From the NCBI RefSeq assembly GCF_001077535.1, contig NZ_CP011968.1, positions 1,240,001 to 1,304,000 on the forward strand: a stretch of 64,000 nt of DNA. The letters run 5' to 3'. The position numbers and the translations under genes were made by a program. Every line of letters starts with the position of its first letter. Position 1 is the stretch's first letter. This stretch comes from Clostridioides difficile ATCC 9689 = DSM 1296. GTDB lineage: Bacteria > Bacillota > Clostridia > Peptostreptococcales > Peptostreptococcaceae. The notes below the pieces were generated by a model, which saw nothing but the letters and a program-made list of their open reading frames with translations, was not told the DNA's origin and did no database searches. Of this stretch, positions 34,761-43,306 are shown one piece after another.

Positions 34761-36038
34761 TTGTTTATAGATAAGGCAAGAATATTTGTTAAGGCTGGAA
34801 ATGGTGGAAATGGTTCGGTAGCATTTAGAAGAGAAAAATACGTTCCAGCTGGTGGTCCAGACGGTGGAGATGGTGGTCGTGGAGCAAGCATCATATTTGA
34901 AGTTGATTTGGGGCTTAGAACTCTAATGGACTTTAAGTACCAGAAAAAATATCAAGCTCAAAATGGTGGCGACGGAAGCAAAGGAAAAAGAGCTGGTAAA
35001 AATGGAGAAAATTTAGTATTAAAAGTACCAGCAGGTACAGTAATAAGAGATGAGGCTACAGGTCTTGTATTAGCAGATTTAAAAAAAGAAGGAGATACAG
35101 CTATAGTTGCAAAAGGTGGTATAGGTGGTAAAGGTAACCAACACTTTGCAAATGCAGTAAGACAAGCTCCAGCTTTTGCAAAATCTGGTACAGATGGAGA
35201 AGAAAGATGGATAACTCTTGAACTTAAAATGATAGCAGATGTTGGTCTTTTAGGATTTCCAAATGTAGGTAAATCAACATTTCTATCAGTTGTAACTAAA
35301 GCTAAACCCAAAATTGCAAACTATCATTTTACAACACTTACACCAAATCTAGGTGTTGTTCAAACTAAGTTTGGAGATAGTTTTGTACTTGCAGATATAC
35401 CTGGAATTATAGAGGGTGCTTCTGAAGGCATAGGATTAGGTCATGAGTTCTTAAGACATGTTGAGAGAACAAAGGTATTGATACATATTGTAGATATATC
35501 TGGATTAGAGGGAAGAGACCCTATTGAAGATTTTGACAAGATAAATGATGAGCTTAAATTGTACAATGAAAAGCTTTCAAAGAGACCACAAGTTGTAGTT
35601 GCAAATAAATTTGATATATTAGAAGATGAGAGTAAGTTTGAGAAGTTTAAGAGTGAATTAGAAGGCAGAGGATATACAGTATTTAAAATGTCAGCAGCAA
35701 CTCGTCAAGGCATAGATGAAGTAATAGCCTATGTTTCTAAAATGCTAAAAGAAGTAGAAGATGTGGAGCTAGTTTCAGAAGAAGAAATGTATAGACCAGA
35801 ACTTGATATTGGTACTGAAGAAGAGTTAAGTATAGATATTGAAGATGGTGTGTATGTAGTTACAGGTAAAGCACTTAGAAGAATAATGTATTCTGTAAAT
35901 TTTGATGATATGGAATCCCTTCAATATTTCCAAAAAGCTATGGAGAGTCAAGGTGTTTTTGATAGACTTAGAGAAATGGGAATAGAAGATGGAGATGTGG
36001 TTAAAATTTATGAATTAGAATTTGAGTTTTACAATTAA
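34761..36038 (+). CDS. obg: GTPase Obg (CgtA)
   Basis: Ribosome-assembly and stress GTPase. The glycine-rich Obg fold (ARIFVKAGNGGNGSVAFRRE, GGPDGGDGGRG) is followed by the G domain: G1 GFPNVGKST, G3 DIPGIIEGAS, G4 NKFD, then a C-terminal OCT domain (residues about 350-425). Start TTG 34761 gives the standard MFIDKARIFVK opening and has AGGTGAAG at good spacing; GTG 34752 falls within that site. Confidence 0.96.
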   Translation: MFIDKARIFVKAGNGGNGSVAFRREKYVPAGGPDGGDGGRGASIIFEVDLGLRTLMDFKYQKKYQAQNGGDGSKGKRAGKNGENLVLKVPAGTVIRDEATGLVLADLKKEGDTAIVAKGGIGGKGNQHFANAVRQAPAFAKSGTDGEERWITLELKMIADVGLLGFPNVGKSTFLSVVTKAKPKIANYHFTTLTPNLGVVQTKFGDSFVLADIPGIIEGASEGIGLGHEFLRHVERTKVLIHIVDISGLEGRDPIEDFDKINDELKLYNEKLSKRPQVVVANKFDILEDESKFEKFKSELEGRGYTVFKMSAATRQGIDEVIAYVSKMLKEVEDVELVSEEEMYRPELDIGTEEELSIDIEDGVYVVTGKALRRIMYSVNFDDMESLQYFQKAMESQGVFDRLREMGIEDGDVVKIYELEFEFYN

Positions 36039-36089
36039 TTTAAATATAGATTATAGATAATTTAAGTATAGAATTATAGAGGTGAGAAT

Positions 36090-36458
36090 ATGTTAAAAGG
36101 AAAACAAAGGGCGTATTTAAGATCTTTGGCAAATACTTTAAAGCCTACTACACAAATTGGTAAAGAAGGTGTTACAGAGAGTTTCTTAGAGCAATTAGAT
36201 GGTATGTTAAGAACTAGAGAATTAGTAAAAGTTACTATATTAGAAAATGCAGGTCTTGATACTAAAGAAACTGCTAATGCAGTATGTGAAGCTTTAAGAG
36301 CTGAATTTGTGCAGGCTATTGGTTTTAAATTTACTATTTACAAGAGGAATATTGAAGAGCCTAAAATACTTTTTCCAGGACATGAACAAGCGAAAGCAAA
36401 GACTAAAAATAATAATGTTACAAAAAAGGGTAAACCAACTAAAAGAGCTGTTAGATAA
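36090..36458 (+). CDS. yhbY: YhbY-type RNA-binding protein (CRM domain)
   Basis: CRM-domain protein that binds pre-50S particles. MLKGKQRAYLRSLANTLKP, QIGKEGVTESFLEQLD and LVKVTILEN are typical, followed by a lysine-rich tail (about residues 105-122) that probably adds RNA affinity. At 122 aa it is slightly longer than the usual 97 aa because of that tail. It follows obg, a common ribosome-assembly pairing. Confidence 0.93.
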   Translation: MLKGKQRAYLRSLANTLKPTTQIGKEGVTESFLEQLDGMLRTRELVKVTILENAGLDTKETANAVCEALRAEFVQAIGFKFTIYKRNIEEPKILFPGHEQAKAKTKNNNVTKKGKPTKRAVR

Positions 36459-36496
36459 TAGTTTATATCCTTTTAGGGAAATAAGTTAAAAAAATA

Positions 36497-36525
36497 GTGA
36501 CAATTGGAAGAAATTGTATTATACT
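36497..36525 (+). promoter_or_regulatory. promoter of the S-box / hom transcript
   Basis: GTGACA (36497-36502), 17 bp, TATACT (36520-36525), 26 bases before the SAM riboswitch aptamer. Confidence 0.65.
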
Positions 36526-36550
36526 ATTAAACATAAATTTAAATTAGCAA

Positions 36551-36698
36551 TCTTATCAAGAGTGGCAGAGGGACTGGCCCTGTGAAGCCCGGCAACCAGT
36601 ATATTTAATTATACATTGGTGCTAAATCCTGCAGCATTTATGCTGAAAGATGAGTATAAACCCGTCATATGGCTTGAGTTTATACTCAAGCTTTTTTT
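36551..36698 (+). promoter_or_regulatory. SAM-I (S-box) riboswitch with terminator
   Basis: The aptamer shows the S-box core: CTTATCAAGAG (P1 5' side, 36552), GGCAGAGGGACTGGCCC, GAAGCCCGGCAACC, GGTGCTAAATCCTGCAG and GATGAG closing P1 at about 36649-36654. The expression platform has a terminator GCTTGAG (36672-36678) with CTCAAGC (36685-36691) and seven Ts. An alternative antiterminator pairs GAGTATAAAC (36652-36661) with GTTTATACTC (36678-36687). SAM should therefore switch off hom. Confidence 0.95.
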
Positions 36699-36758
36699 AT
36701 TGGTATATTTATATATATAAATAATTTAATATAATCAAAATGATGGGGGTATGTTACA

Positions 36759-37964
36759 GTGAAGATAGCAATATTAGGGTATGGAACAGTAGGAAGTGGA
36801 TTAATTGATTTAATAGAAAATAATACTTCAAAAAGAGATATAGAAGTTGTTGGAATTTTAGTTAAAAATAAAGAAAAACACAAGTATAAGAAGTACTTTG
36901 ATAAGATAACTACTGATATAGAAGATATATTTGACAAGGATATTGATATACTAGTTGAAGTAATTGGAGGATTAAATCCAGCTTTTGATTATGTAACAAG
37001 AGCGTTAAATAAAAAAATACATGTAGTGACAGCTAATAAAGATTTACTGGCTGAAAAAGGTAGTGACCTTATAGAATTAGCTAACTTAAATAATGTTAGC
37101 ATCAAGTTTGAAGCATCTGTGGCAGGTGGTATTCCAGTTTTAAAACCATTGATAGAATCACTGGAAGGCAACAATATAAAGAGCATAAACGCTATTTTAA
37201 ATGGGACTTGTAATTTTATATTATCAAAGATGTATGATGAAAATTTACCGTATGATGTCGCTTTAAAACAGGCACAAGAGTTGGGATTTGCAGAAGTTAA
37301 TCCAGATGCAGATGTTTTAGGATATGATAGTGCTAGAAAGTTATCTATATTGTCTACTTTATCTTATGGAAAAATAGTATATTGGAAAGATTTATTATTA
37401 GAAGGAATAACTTCAATAGATGAAAAAGATATAGAATATGCAAAAAAATTAAATTGTAAGATAAAATTGGTTGCTAGAAGTAAGTATGAATCAGGAGAAG
37501 TAAGTGGATTTGTTAGACCAGCATTAGTGGACAATAATAATATGCTTTCAAAGATAGATAATGAGTTCAACGTAGTTATTTTAGTAGGTGATTCAGTAGG
37601 TGAACTTTCTTTTGTAGGTAAGGGAGCTGGAAGAGGTGCAACAGGAAGTGCTGTTTATGCAGATATTATAGATATAATAGATAATAGAAGTTCAAATATA
37701 AAGTCTTTTTCAAAAGGGAAATTGGATTTAAGTGGACTTATAGAAGATGAGTGTAGTGCAGTAGTTAGATTTGGTGGGTATAATAATAAAGATGGAATTT
37801 TAGAATGTTTAGATAAATATGTAGATAGTTATGATATTATAGATGATGAAGAATTGGCGATTTTTGTAAGTGCAAAGTCAGAACATGAGATTGATAGAGT
37901 TTTGGAAATTGTAAAAAGAAATAATTACAGTGAATCAGCTAAAAAATTATTGAAGATAGATTAA
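36759..37964 (+). CDS. hom: homoserine dehydrogenase
   Basis: Reduces aspartate semialdehyde to homoserine with NAD(P)H. Rossmann motif ILGYGTVGSGLI at residues 4-15; catalytic region with ASVAGGIPVLKPLIESL and NGTCNFILSKM; GFAEVNPDADVLGYDSARKL follows. The C-terminal part is shorter than the typical ACT regulatory domain, 401 aa in total. GTG start behind GATGGGGGT. Control by the S-box directs this copy toward methionine supply rather than threonine. Confidence 0.95.
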   Translation: MKIAILGYGTVGSGLIDLIENNTSKRDIEVVGILVKNKEKHKYKKYFDKITTDIEDIFDKDIDILVEVIGGLNPAFDYVTRALNKKIHVVTANKDLLAEKGSDLIELANLNNVSIKFEASVAGGIPVLKPLIESLEGNNIKSINAILNGTCNFILSKMYDENLPYDVALKQAQELGFAEVNPDADVLGYDSARKLSILSTLSYGKIVYWKDLLLEGITSIDEKDIEYAKKLNCKIKLVARSKYESGEVSGFVRPALVDNNNMLSKIDNEFNVVILVGDSVGELSFVGKGAGRGATGSAVYADIIDIIDNRSSNIKSFSKGKLDLSGLIEDECSAVVRFGGYNNKDGILECLDKYVDSYDIIDDEELAIFVSAKSEHEIDRVLEIVKRNNYSESAKKLLKID

Positions 37965-37995
37965 TATGTTTATGCAAGAATTATGAAAATTTAAT

Positions 37996-38111
37996 AGGGT
38001 GTCTCAAAATAGAGAGATAAGCCTTTTTTCCAGTGTTGAAATAATAAAAATATATTTGATTTTATAAAAAAAGAGTGTCTCATGAACTAAAAAGTTCATT
38101 TTGAGACACTC
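37996..38111. repeat. MITE-like element with short terminal inverted repeats
   Basis: GGGTGTCTCAAAAT at 37997-38010 and its near-complement ATTTTGAGACACTC at 38098-38111 (13 of 14) bound about 115 bases that code for nothing. The right end also pairs internally with GAGTGTCTCA (38073-38082). TTTAATA occurs close to both ends, hinting at a target duplication, though on the right it is a few bases away. Remnant mobile element or terminator-derived repeat. Confidence 0.4.
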
Positions 38112-38117
38112 TTTTTT
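38066..38117. terminator. strong bidirectional terminator between hom and recV
   Basis: AAGAGTGTCTCA (38071-38082) plus TGAACT pair with AGTTCA plus TGAGACACTCTT (38102-38113), with A-run on the left and TTTTTT on the right. It can end hom on the plus strand and recV on the minus strand. Confidence 0.85.
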
Positions 38118-38164
38118 AATATCTGGTGAATTAATAAGATAATAGAAAAATGTATACGTTATAA

Positions 38165-38731
38165 TTAACCAATAAAGAAATTTTCACTAGCTTCATTAAT
38201 AGCTTGCTGAGTTACCCTTATATATCGCTGTGTAGTGGCTACAGAGCTGTGATTTAAAAGTTCTTTAACCAACTCTAAATTATTGTTACTCTTTTCAAAT
38301 TGAGTAGTAGCATAGAGCTTTCTAAAGCTATGTGTACTTATATTATACAGATTTAAGTATTTACAAATTATCCTCAACTGTTTTTGAATAGCCTTTGTCT
38401 TTATATTTACTAAGTAGTCATTTGATTTAAGATTATACTTTCTTGCATGTTCATTTATGGACTCAATTATATTTTTATTAACTGGTCTATACTGTAATTT
38501 GCCCGTCTTTTTTTCATTTATTTCCAACATATTACCTTTAAAATTACCTATCTTTAATCTTAAAATATCTGATATTCTTAGACCTAAATTAGCTTCTAAC
38601 ATTAGTGCCAATGCAACTTTAGGATTTTTTCTAAATCTTTTTTCAACGCCATTTTCACTATAAGTAAAGCCAGTATGTAATAGTTCCATTATCTTTTTAT
38701 ATTCGTCTATTTCTATAGGTCTTGTTGCCAT
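38165..38731 (-). CDS. recV: tyrosine recombinase, RecV-type
   Basis: 188-aa tyrosine recombinase without a separate N-terminal arm-binding domain. Catalytic residues are visible in order: Arg in LRISDILRL, Lys in the beta-hairpin EINEKKTGKLQ, His-x-x-Arg in THSFRKLYA, His in LLNHSSVATT and nucleophile Tyr in QRYIRV. ATG 38731 follows GGAG at 9 bases; a TTG two codons earlier is too close. It is not next to phage genes. In C. difficile an orphan recombinase at this place, between hom and ylbJ, is RecV, which flips promoter or leader switches such as those of cwpV and flagellar genes. The symbol rests on that context and on size. Confidence 0.85.
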   Translation of the reverse strand: MATRPIEIDEYKKIMELLHTGFTYSENGVEKRFRKNPKVALALMLEANLGLRISDILRLKIGNFKGNMLEINEKKTGKLQYRPVNKNIIESINEHARKYNLKSNDYLVNIKTKAIQKQLRIICKYLNLYNISTHSFRKLYATTQFEKSNNNLELVKELLNHSSVATTQRYIRVTQQAINEASENFFIG

Positions 38732-38779
38732 TTTCAACCACTCCTCTTAGTTTGATTTGGTAAGTTTAGGTCGGTATTT

Positions 38780-38829
38780 ATTATATAATATAAATGAAAT
38801 ATTATATAATGGAAAAATTTCCCAGTAAA
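38780..38829 (-). promoter_or_regulatory. recV promoter with 12-bp inverted repeat
   Basis: On the minus strand TTTACT (plus 38824-38829), 17 bp, TATAAT (plus 38801-38806). A perfect inverted repeat ATTATATAATAT-N7-ATATTATATAAT (38780-38810) covers the -10 and start site. The arms could bind a regulator or simply reflect AT-richness. Confidence 0.55.
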
Positions 38830-38998
38830 CTTATACAAGTGTGATATATGTGATTAAGGAGAATTTTTTGAAAAATATTTCTAATAAAATTATTAAATTG
38901 TGATGAAATAACTATGCTGTTAAACTAATTAAAAAGGTTATTAAAATTATGACAAATATAATAAAAAAATGGAAGTATTTAGTTAAGTTTTATTAGTT

Positions 38999-40258
38999 TT
39001 ATTTTTTTCGTGAAAATTTCTTAGTGAAAAAAGTATTTTTATATCGCATTAGTTTCCCATTTGTAGATAAAGTTTTCATATGTTTTTTTGCAATAAATAC
39101 GGCTGAGATTAGATAAATTATTACTACAATTTGAATAATTGTATCATAATAGCTAAGGTAATAAAACCAGATTAAATTATTATATATAACGTTGTATGTA
39201 TCAGCAAAGCTAGAAACCAACACAGCAGAGTTTGCAATTGGATAAAGTATAAATATAAAGATAGCAGCTAAAACTCCATGCGCAAATTTACTTAGTATGT
39301 ATAATTTTAAATCTATGTCCGTTTTTGATAGAAATGTACAACATTGAGCTAGGATGGATAATCCACTAAATCCTATCAAAAAACTAGCTAAAGATGCTCT
39401 TAAAATTTCTGGAGAACTTGTTATACTAGATACTTTATTGCATCCTATAGTAATTTCAAATAGACCACTTACAAATGCTTGACAGAGTTCTTTACTAACA
39501 CCTAAAAATGAAAGAGGCAAATATATAACTGATGCTATTAATGAGATTACATTAAAAAGAGATAGTATTTTAAATACTACTGAAAAAACAATTACAAATC
39601 CACCAACTGTAAGTAATGTATTTACTCCATTAAATACAGCATTTCCAAATAAAACAAAAAAACCATTCCCACTTGAATTTCTAATGTTGATTACATTTTT
39701 TATATTTGTTTTTAAATCCAATTTTGTCTTTGGAAGGTTTTCATTACCATAATTTCTAAAGAAAAGACCAACCAATATAGTTCCTAGATAATGGCAGAGA
39801 ATCATTAAATAACCTAAGTTTGAATTTTGGAACATACCTGTACCAACCGAACCTATTATGAATAAAGGTCCTGATGTAGAACAAAAAGACACAAGTCTTT
39901 GTGCTTCATACTTAGAAATTTGTCCATTACTCCTAAATTCAGAAGCTAAACTTACTCCTACTGGATAACCAGATACTGTAGATATAGCAAAAGCTAAAGC
40001 GCTCTTTCCTGAAACATTAAATACAAATCTAGTTATGGGATTGATGATAAACCCTATAATATCCACTATTTTTAAATCAACAATTAAGTTTGCTCCAATT
40101 ATAAATGGTAGTAGTGATGGAACTAAAACATTAGACCATATAGAAAAGCCTTCTCTTGCAGATTTTATAGCTTCATTTGGGTATAGGATAATCCCTAAAA
40201 CTAGAACTCCAACTATGATAGATGGAGCAAAAAAAGCAATAATTTTATTTTTTTTCAT
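38999..40258 (-). CDS. ylbJ: sporulation integral membrane protein YlbJ
   Basis: Polytopic membrane protein (419 aa, about eight to ten hydrophobic segments) of the nucleoside-recognition/GATE fold. VLVPSLLPFIIGANLI, the SGYPVGVSLASEFRSNG segment and FCSTSGPLFIIGSVG are typical of YlbJ, a mother-cell protein needed for normal spore formation in Bacillus. AGGTGAT precedes the ATG. I did not find a convincing SigE promoter. The C terminus is Lys/Arg-rich. It is divergent from the GntR regulator. Confidence 0.9.
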   Translation of the reverse strand: MKKNKIIAFFAPSIIVGVLVLGIILYPNEAIKSAREGFSIWSNVLVPSLLPFIIGANLIVDLKIVDIIGFIINPITRFVFNVSGKSALAFAISTVSGYPVGVSLASEFRSNGQISKYEAQRLVSFCSTSGPLFIIGSVGTGMFQNSNLGYLMILCHYLGTILVGLFFRNYGNENLPKTKLDLKTNIKNVINIRNSSGNGFFVLFGNAVFNGVNTLLTVGGFVIVFSVVFKILSLFNVISLIASVIYLPLSFLGVSKELCQAFVSGLFEITIGCNKVSSITSSPEILRASLASFLIGFSGLSILAQCCTFLSKTDIDLKLYILSKFAHGVLAAIFIFILYPIANSAVLVSSFADTYNVIYNNLIWFYYLSYYDTIIQIVVIIYLISAVFIAKKHMKTLSTNGKLMRYKNTFFTKKFSRKK

Positions 40259-40382
40259 AATATCACCTGTAAATTTGAGTTATAAGATATTATATTAAAA
40301 GTAATAAAAATATATGAATGTAATGGCTTAAGATATATAATAGATATATATTACAACAACGATTATCATATTGGAGGAAAAA

Positions 40383-41096
40383 ATGTTTAATAGTATAGCT
40401 AGTAAAAAAGTTTATGAACAAGTAATTGAGCAAATACAATATAAAATACTAAATGGAGAGTTAAAAAAGGGGGATAAATTACTATCAGAAAGAGAACTGT
40501 CTGAACAAATGAATGTGAGTAGAACTTCCATAAGGGAAGCTATTAGGGTATTAGAGACTATGGGAGTGATAGAAAGCAGACAGGGTGAAGGAAATTTTAT
40601 ATGTACAAATATAGAAAAAACTTTAATAGAACCTTTATCTATGATTTTTAAACTTAATAATGGTACACTTGAAGATATATTAGAGCTTAGAATAATCCTA
40701 GAAATTGAGATTGCAAAACTTGCTTCAAAGAGAATAACTTCTTCTGAAGTTATAGAATTGAAACATATAATAGATGAAATGAGGGTAGAAACTAATAAAA
40801 AAGATAATAATCGAGTACTGGTGTTATTAGACCAAAAATTTCACAGTAAACTAGCAACATTAAGTAAAAATTATTTAATTCAAAGTCTTTTTATGACAGC
40901 ATCAAAATTATTTGATGGATTTATAGAAGATGCAAGAGAAAAAATAATCGCAGAACCTTTTAATGAAAATATATTGCTTAAACAGCATGAAGCTATATAC
41001 AATGCAGTTGTAGAAAATGATGTAGAACTTGCATGTGAGAAAGCAAAGGAACATATGGATTTTATAAGTAAAAATTATAGAAAAAATGAAAATTAA
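40383..41096 (+). CDS. FadR/LldR-type GntR regulator of lactate genes
   Basis: 237-aa transcription factor. The N-terminal GntR winged helix (ILNGELKKGDKLLSERELSEQ, VSRTSIREAIRVLETMGVI) is followed by an FCD ligand domain (ILELRIILEIEIAKLASKRI, with metal/ligand residues such as His in FHSKLA and HEAIYNAV). ATG 40383 is used because TTG 40371 is part of the TTGGAGG site. The next gene is larA, and a TGGTATGACCACATACCA operator-like site lies between them, so it likely represses the operon until lactate is present. Confidence 0.9.
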   Translation: MFNSIASKKVYEQVIEQIQYKILNGELKKGDKLLSERELSEQMNVSRTSIREAIRVLETMGVIESRQGEGNFICTNIEKTLIEPLSMIFKLNNGTLEDILELRIILEIEIAKLASKRITSSEVIELKHIIDEMRVETNKKDNNRVLVLLDQKFHSKLATLSKNYLIQSLFMTASKLFDGFIEDAREKIIAEPFNENILLKQHEAIYNAVVENDVELACEKAKEHMDFISKNYRKNEN

Positions 41097-41121
41097 AAGT
41101 TTGTTATAAAATAAATTATTC

Positions 41122-41181
41122 TTGCAAATGGTAGATAATGGTACTATCATATAAATGTAAAACTGGTATGACCACATACCA
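41122..41181 (+). promoter_or_regulatory. larA promoter and GntR operator
   Basis: TTGCAA (41122-41127), 17 bp, TATCAT (41145-41150). The inverted repeat TGGTATG-ACCA-CATACCA (41164-41181) lies at about +8 and contains TGGTNNNACCA, the core seen in FadR/LldR-type operators. A repressor bound there would block early elongation. Confidence 0.7.
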
Positions 41182-41213
41182 ATTTTATAGTTTATTATAA
41201 TGGGAGATTAAAA

Positions 41214-42488
41214 ATGGTAAAGTTAAAAGTACCGTATTCAAAACAAGGAATGATTTTAGAAATACCTGATGAACGTTTTCTCGGTGTTTTGGAGTCAAAA
41301 TCGGATAATTATATAGAACATAAGACTCAAGAAGAGATAGTTGAAGAATCTATGAATAATCCTATAGGCTCTAATTCTCTGGAAGAACTGGTTAAGGGGA
41401 AAAAGAATGTAGTCATAATTACAAGTGACCATACAAGACCTGTACCAAGTAGAATAACTATGCCAATTATATTAAGAAGGATTAGGAATGTTAATCCAGA
41501 AATTGATGTGAAGATTATAGTGGCAACTGGATTTCATAGGCCAAGTACAAGGGAAGAGCTAATTTATAAAATGGGAGAAGAAATAGTAGATAATGAAGAT
41601 ATAGTTATGCATATATCTACTGATGATAAATCTATGTGTAAAGTAGGGATATTGCCTTCAGGTGGAGATTTATATATAAACAAACTAGCATATGAGGCAG
41701 AACTTTTGATAGCAGAAGGTTTTATAGAACCTCATTTCTTTGCAGGTTTTTCAGGTGGCAGAAAAAGCGTACTTCCAGGAATCGCATCTGCAAAGACTAT
41801 AATGTACAATCACTGTAGTGACTTTATAGATAGTGATAATTCAAGAACTGGAAAATTGAATAATAATCCTATTCATGAGGATATGGTATATGCAGCTAAA
41901 GTTGCAAAATTAGCATTCATATTGAATGTTGTAATAGATAAAGATAAAAAAATAATTGCTTCCTTTGCTGGTGATGTCGAAAAAGCACATACTAAAGGAT
42001 GTAGATTTGTAACAGAGTTATCAAAAGTAAATTCTATAAAATCTGATATTGTTGTAACTACAAATGGTGGATATCCACTAGACCAAAATATTTATCAATC
42101 TGTTAAAGGAATGACAGCAGCTGAAGCTACTTGTAAAGACGGTGGAGTAATAATAATGATTTCAGCATGTAATGATGGTCATGGAGGTCAATCTTTTTAT
42201 GAAAATGTAGCAAATGCAGATTCTCCAAAACAACTTTTAGATAAAATTAGAAGTGTCGATAGAGTAGATACGATTCCAGACCAATGGGAATTTCAGATAC
42301 TAGCGAGAATATTATCTAAATATACTGTGATAATGGTAACAGATAAGTGTAATCCTGAAATGATAAAAAAAATGCATATGAAACATGCATTTAACTTTAA
42401 AGAAGCTTTAGAAATGGCGAATAGTATAGTTGGTAAGGAGAGCAAAGTAGTAGTTATACCTGATGGAGTATCAGTTATAGTTAAATAA
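41214..42488 (+). CDS. larA: lactate racemase LarA
   Basis: Nickel-pincer-dependent racemase that interconverts D- and L-lactate, 424 aa. Motifs: SDHTRPVPSR, ATGFHRPSTREEL (His), and EPHFFAGFSGGRKSVLPGI with the His and the Lys that binds the pincer cofactor; HCSDFIDSDNSRTG follows. The cofactor genes larB, larC and larE are not in the window and must lie elsewhere. It is the first gene of an operon with etfB, etfA and a lactate dehydrogenase, so it supplies the isomer that the dehydrogenase oxidises. Confidence 0.93.
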   Translation: MVKLKVPYSKQGMILEIPDERFLGVLESKSDNYIEHKTQEEIVEESMNNPIGSNSLEELVKGKKNVVIITSDHTRPVPSRITMPIILRRIRNVNPEIDVKIIVATGFHRPSTREELIYKMGEEIVDNEDIVMHISTDDKSMCKVGILPSGGDLYINKLAYEAELLIAEGFIEPHFFAGFSGGRKSVLPGIASAKTIMYNHCSDFIDSDNSRTGKLNNNPIHEDMVYAAKVAKLAFILNVVIDKDKKIIASFAGDVEKAHTKGCRFVTELSKVNSIKSDIVVTTNGGYPLDQNIYQSVKGMTAAEATCKDGGVIIMISACNDGHGGQSFYENVANADSPKQLLDKIRSVDRVDTIPDQWEFQILARILSKYTVIMVTDKCNPEMIKKMHMKHAFNFKEALEMANSIVGKESKVVVIPDGVSVIVK

Positions 42489-42504
42489 AAAAGGAGTGTA
42501 CTTT

Positions 42505-43293
42505 ATGGAAATTTTGACATGTATTAAACAAGTTCCTGGAACGACTTCAGTAGAAGTTGATGAAACTACAGGAGTACTAAAAAGAGATGGAGTAGATTCA
42601 AAAATGAATCCCTATGACCTATATGCTTTAGAAACAGCTCTTAGAATAAAGGAAGAGAAGAAAGCGAATCTAAAAGTACTTAGCATGGGTCCTCCTCAGG
42701 CAAAGAAGGTAATTGAAGAAAGTTTTATGATGGGAGCTGATGAAGGAGCATTAATAAGTGATAGGAGATTTGGAGGAGCAGATGTATTGGCTACTTCCTA
42801 TACCATATCACAAGGTATTAAGAAGATGGGAAAGGTAGACCTAATAATTTGTGGAAAACAAACTACTGATGGTGATACAGCACAGGTGGGACCTGAAGTA
42901 GCTGAATTTTTAGATATACCTCATGTTACTAACGTTACAAAATTAATTGAAGTTAAAGATGAAAGTATAGTTGTTGAAATAGATATGCCAAATGATTTAC
43001 AAGTATGTGAGATTGAATATCCATGTTTAATAACTGTAGAAAAAGACATTTTTCAACCAAGACTACCTTCATTTAAATTAAAACTTAATACTAAAGATAG
43101 AGAAATACCTGTATATAGCTTAGATGACTTTGAAGATAAAGATGAAAATAACTATGGACTTAATGGTTCTCCTACTCAAGTTGTAAGAATATTTCCTCCA
43201 AAGCCAAATACAGATAAAAATATTGTAAGAGGAAATGCAGATGAACTAAGTTTTGCACTTGTAAATAAATTAGAGGAATTAAAGTTGGTGTAA
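42505..43293 (+). CDS. etfB: electron-transfer flavoprotein beta subunit
   Basis: EtfB of the bifurcating type, partner of the adjacent EtfA and lactate dehydrogenase. LTCIKQVPGTTSVEVDETTG opens the protein; VDLIICGKQTTDGDTAQVGPEVAEFL is the family signature (about residues 112-137), and EIEYPCLITVEKD follows. ATG 42505 is used; GTG 42496 is in the GGAG site. Resembles LctB of acetogens, in which lactate oxidation by NAD+ is driven by co-oxidation of reduced ferredoxin. Confidence 0.93.
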   Translation: MEILTCIKQVPGTTSVEVDETTGVLKRDGVDSKMNPYDLYALETALRIKEEKKANLKVLSMGPPQAKKVIEESFMMGADEGALISDRRFGGADVLATSYTISQGIKKMGKVDLIICGKQTTDGDTAQVGPEVAEFLDIPHVTNVTKLIEVKDESIVVEIDMPNDLQVCEIEYPCLITVEKDIFQPRLPSFKLKLNTKDREIPVYSLDDFEDKDENNYGLNGSPTQVVRIFPPKPNTDKNIVRGNADELSFALVNKLEELKLV

Positions 43294-43306
43294 GGGGGAG
43301 TAATAA

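Noticed and set aside
38165-40258. Prophage or integrative element around the recombinase
   Set aside because: Neighbours are housekeeping or sporulation genes, no attachment-site duplication or phage gene is visible, and the recombinase lacks an arm-binding domain.
40259-40382. SigE sporulation promoter before ylbJ
   Set aside because: No -35/-10 pair with acceptable match and spacing was found on the minus strand, although ylbJ is SigE-dependent in Bacillus.
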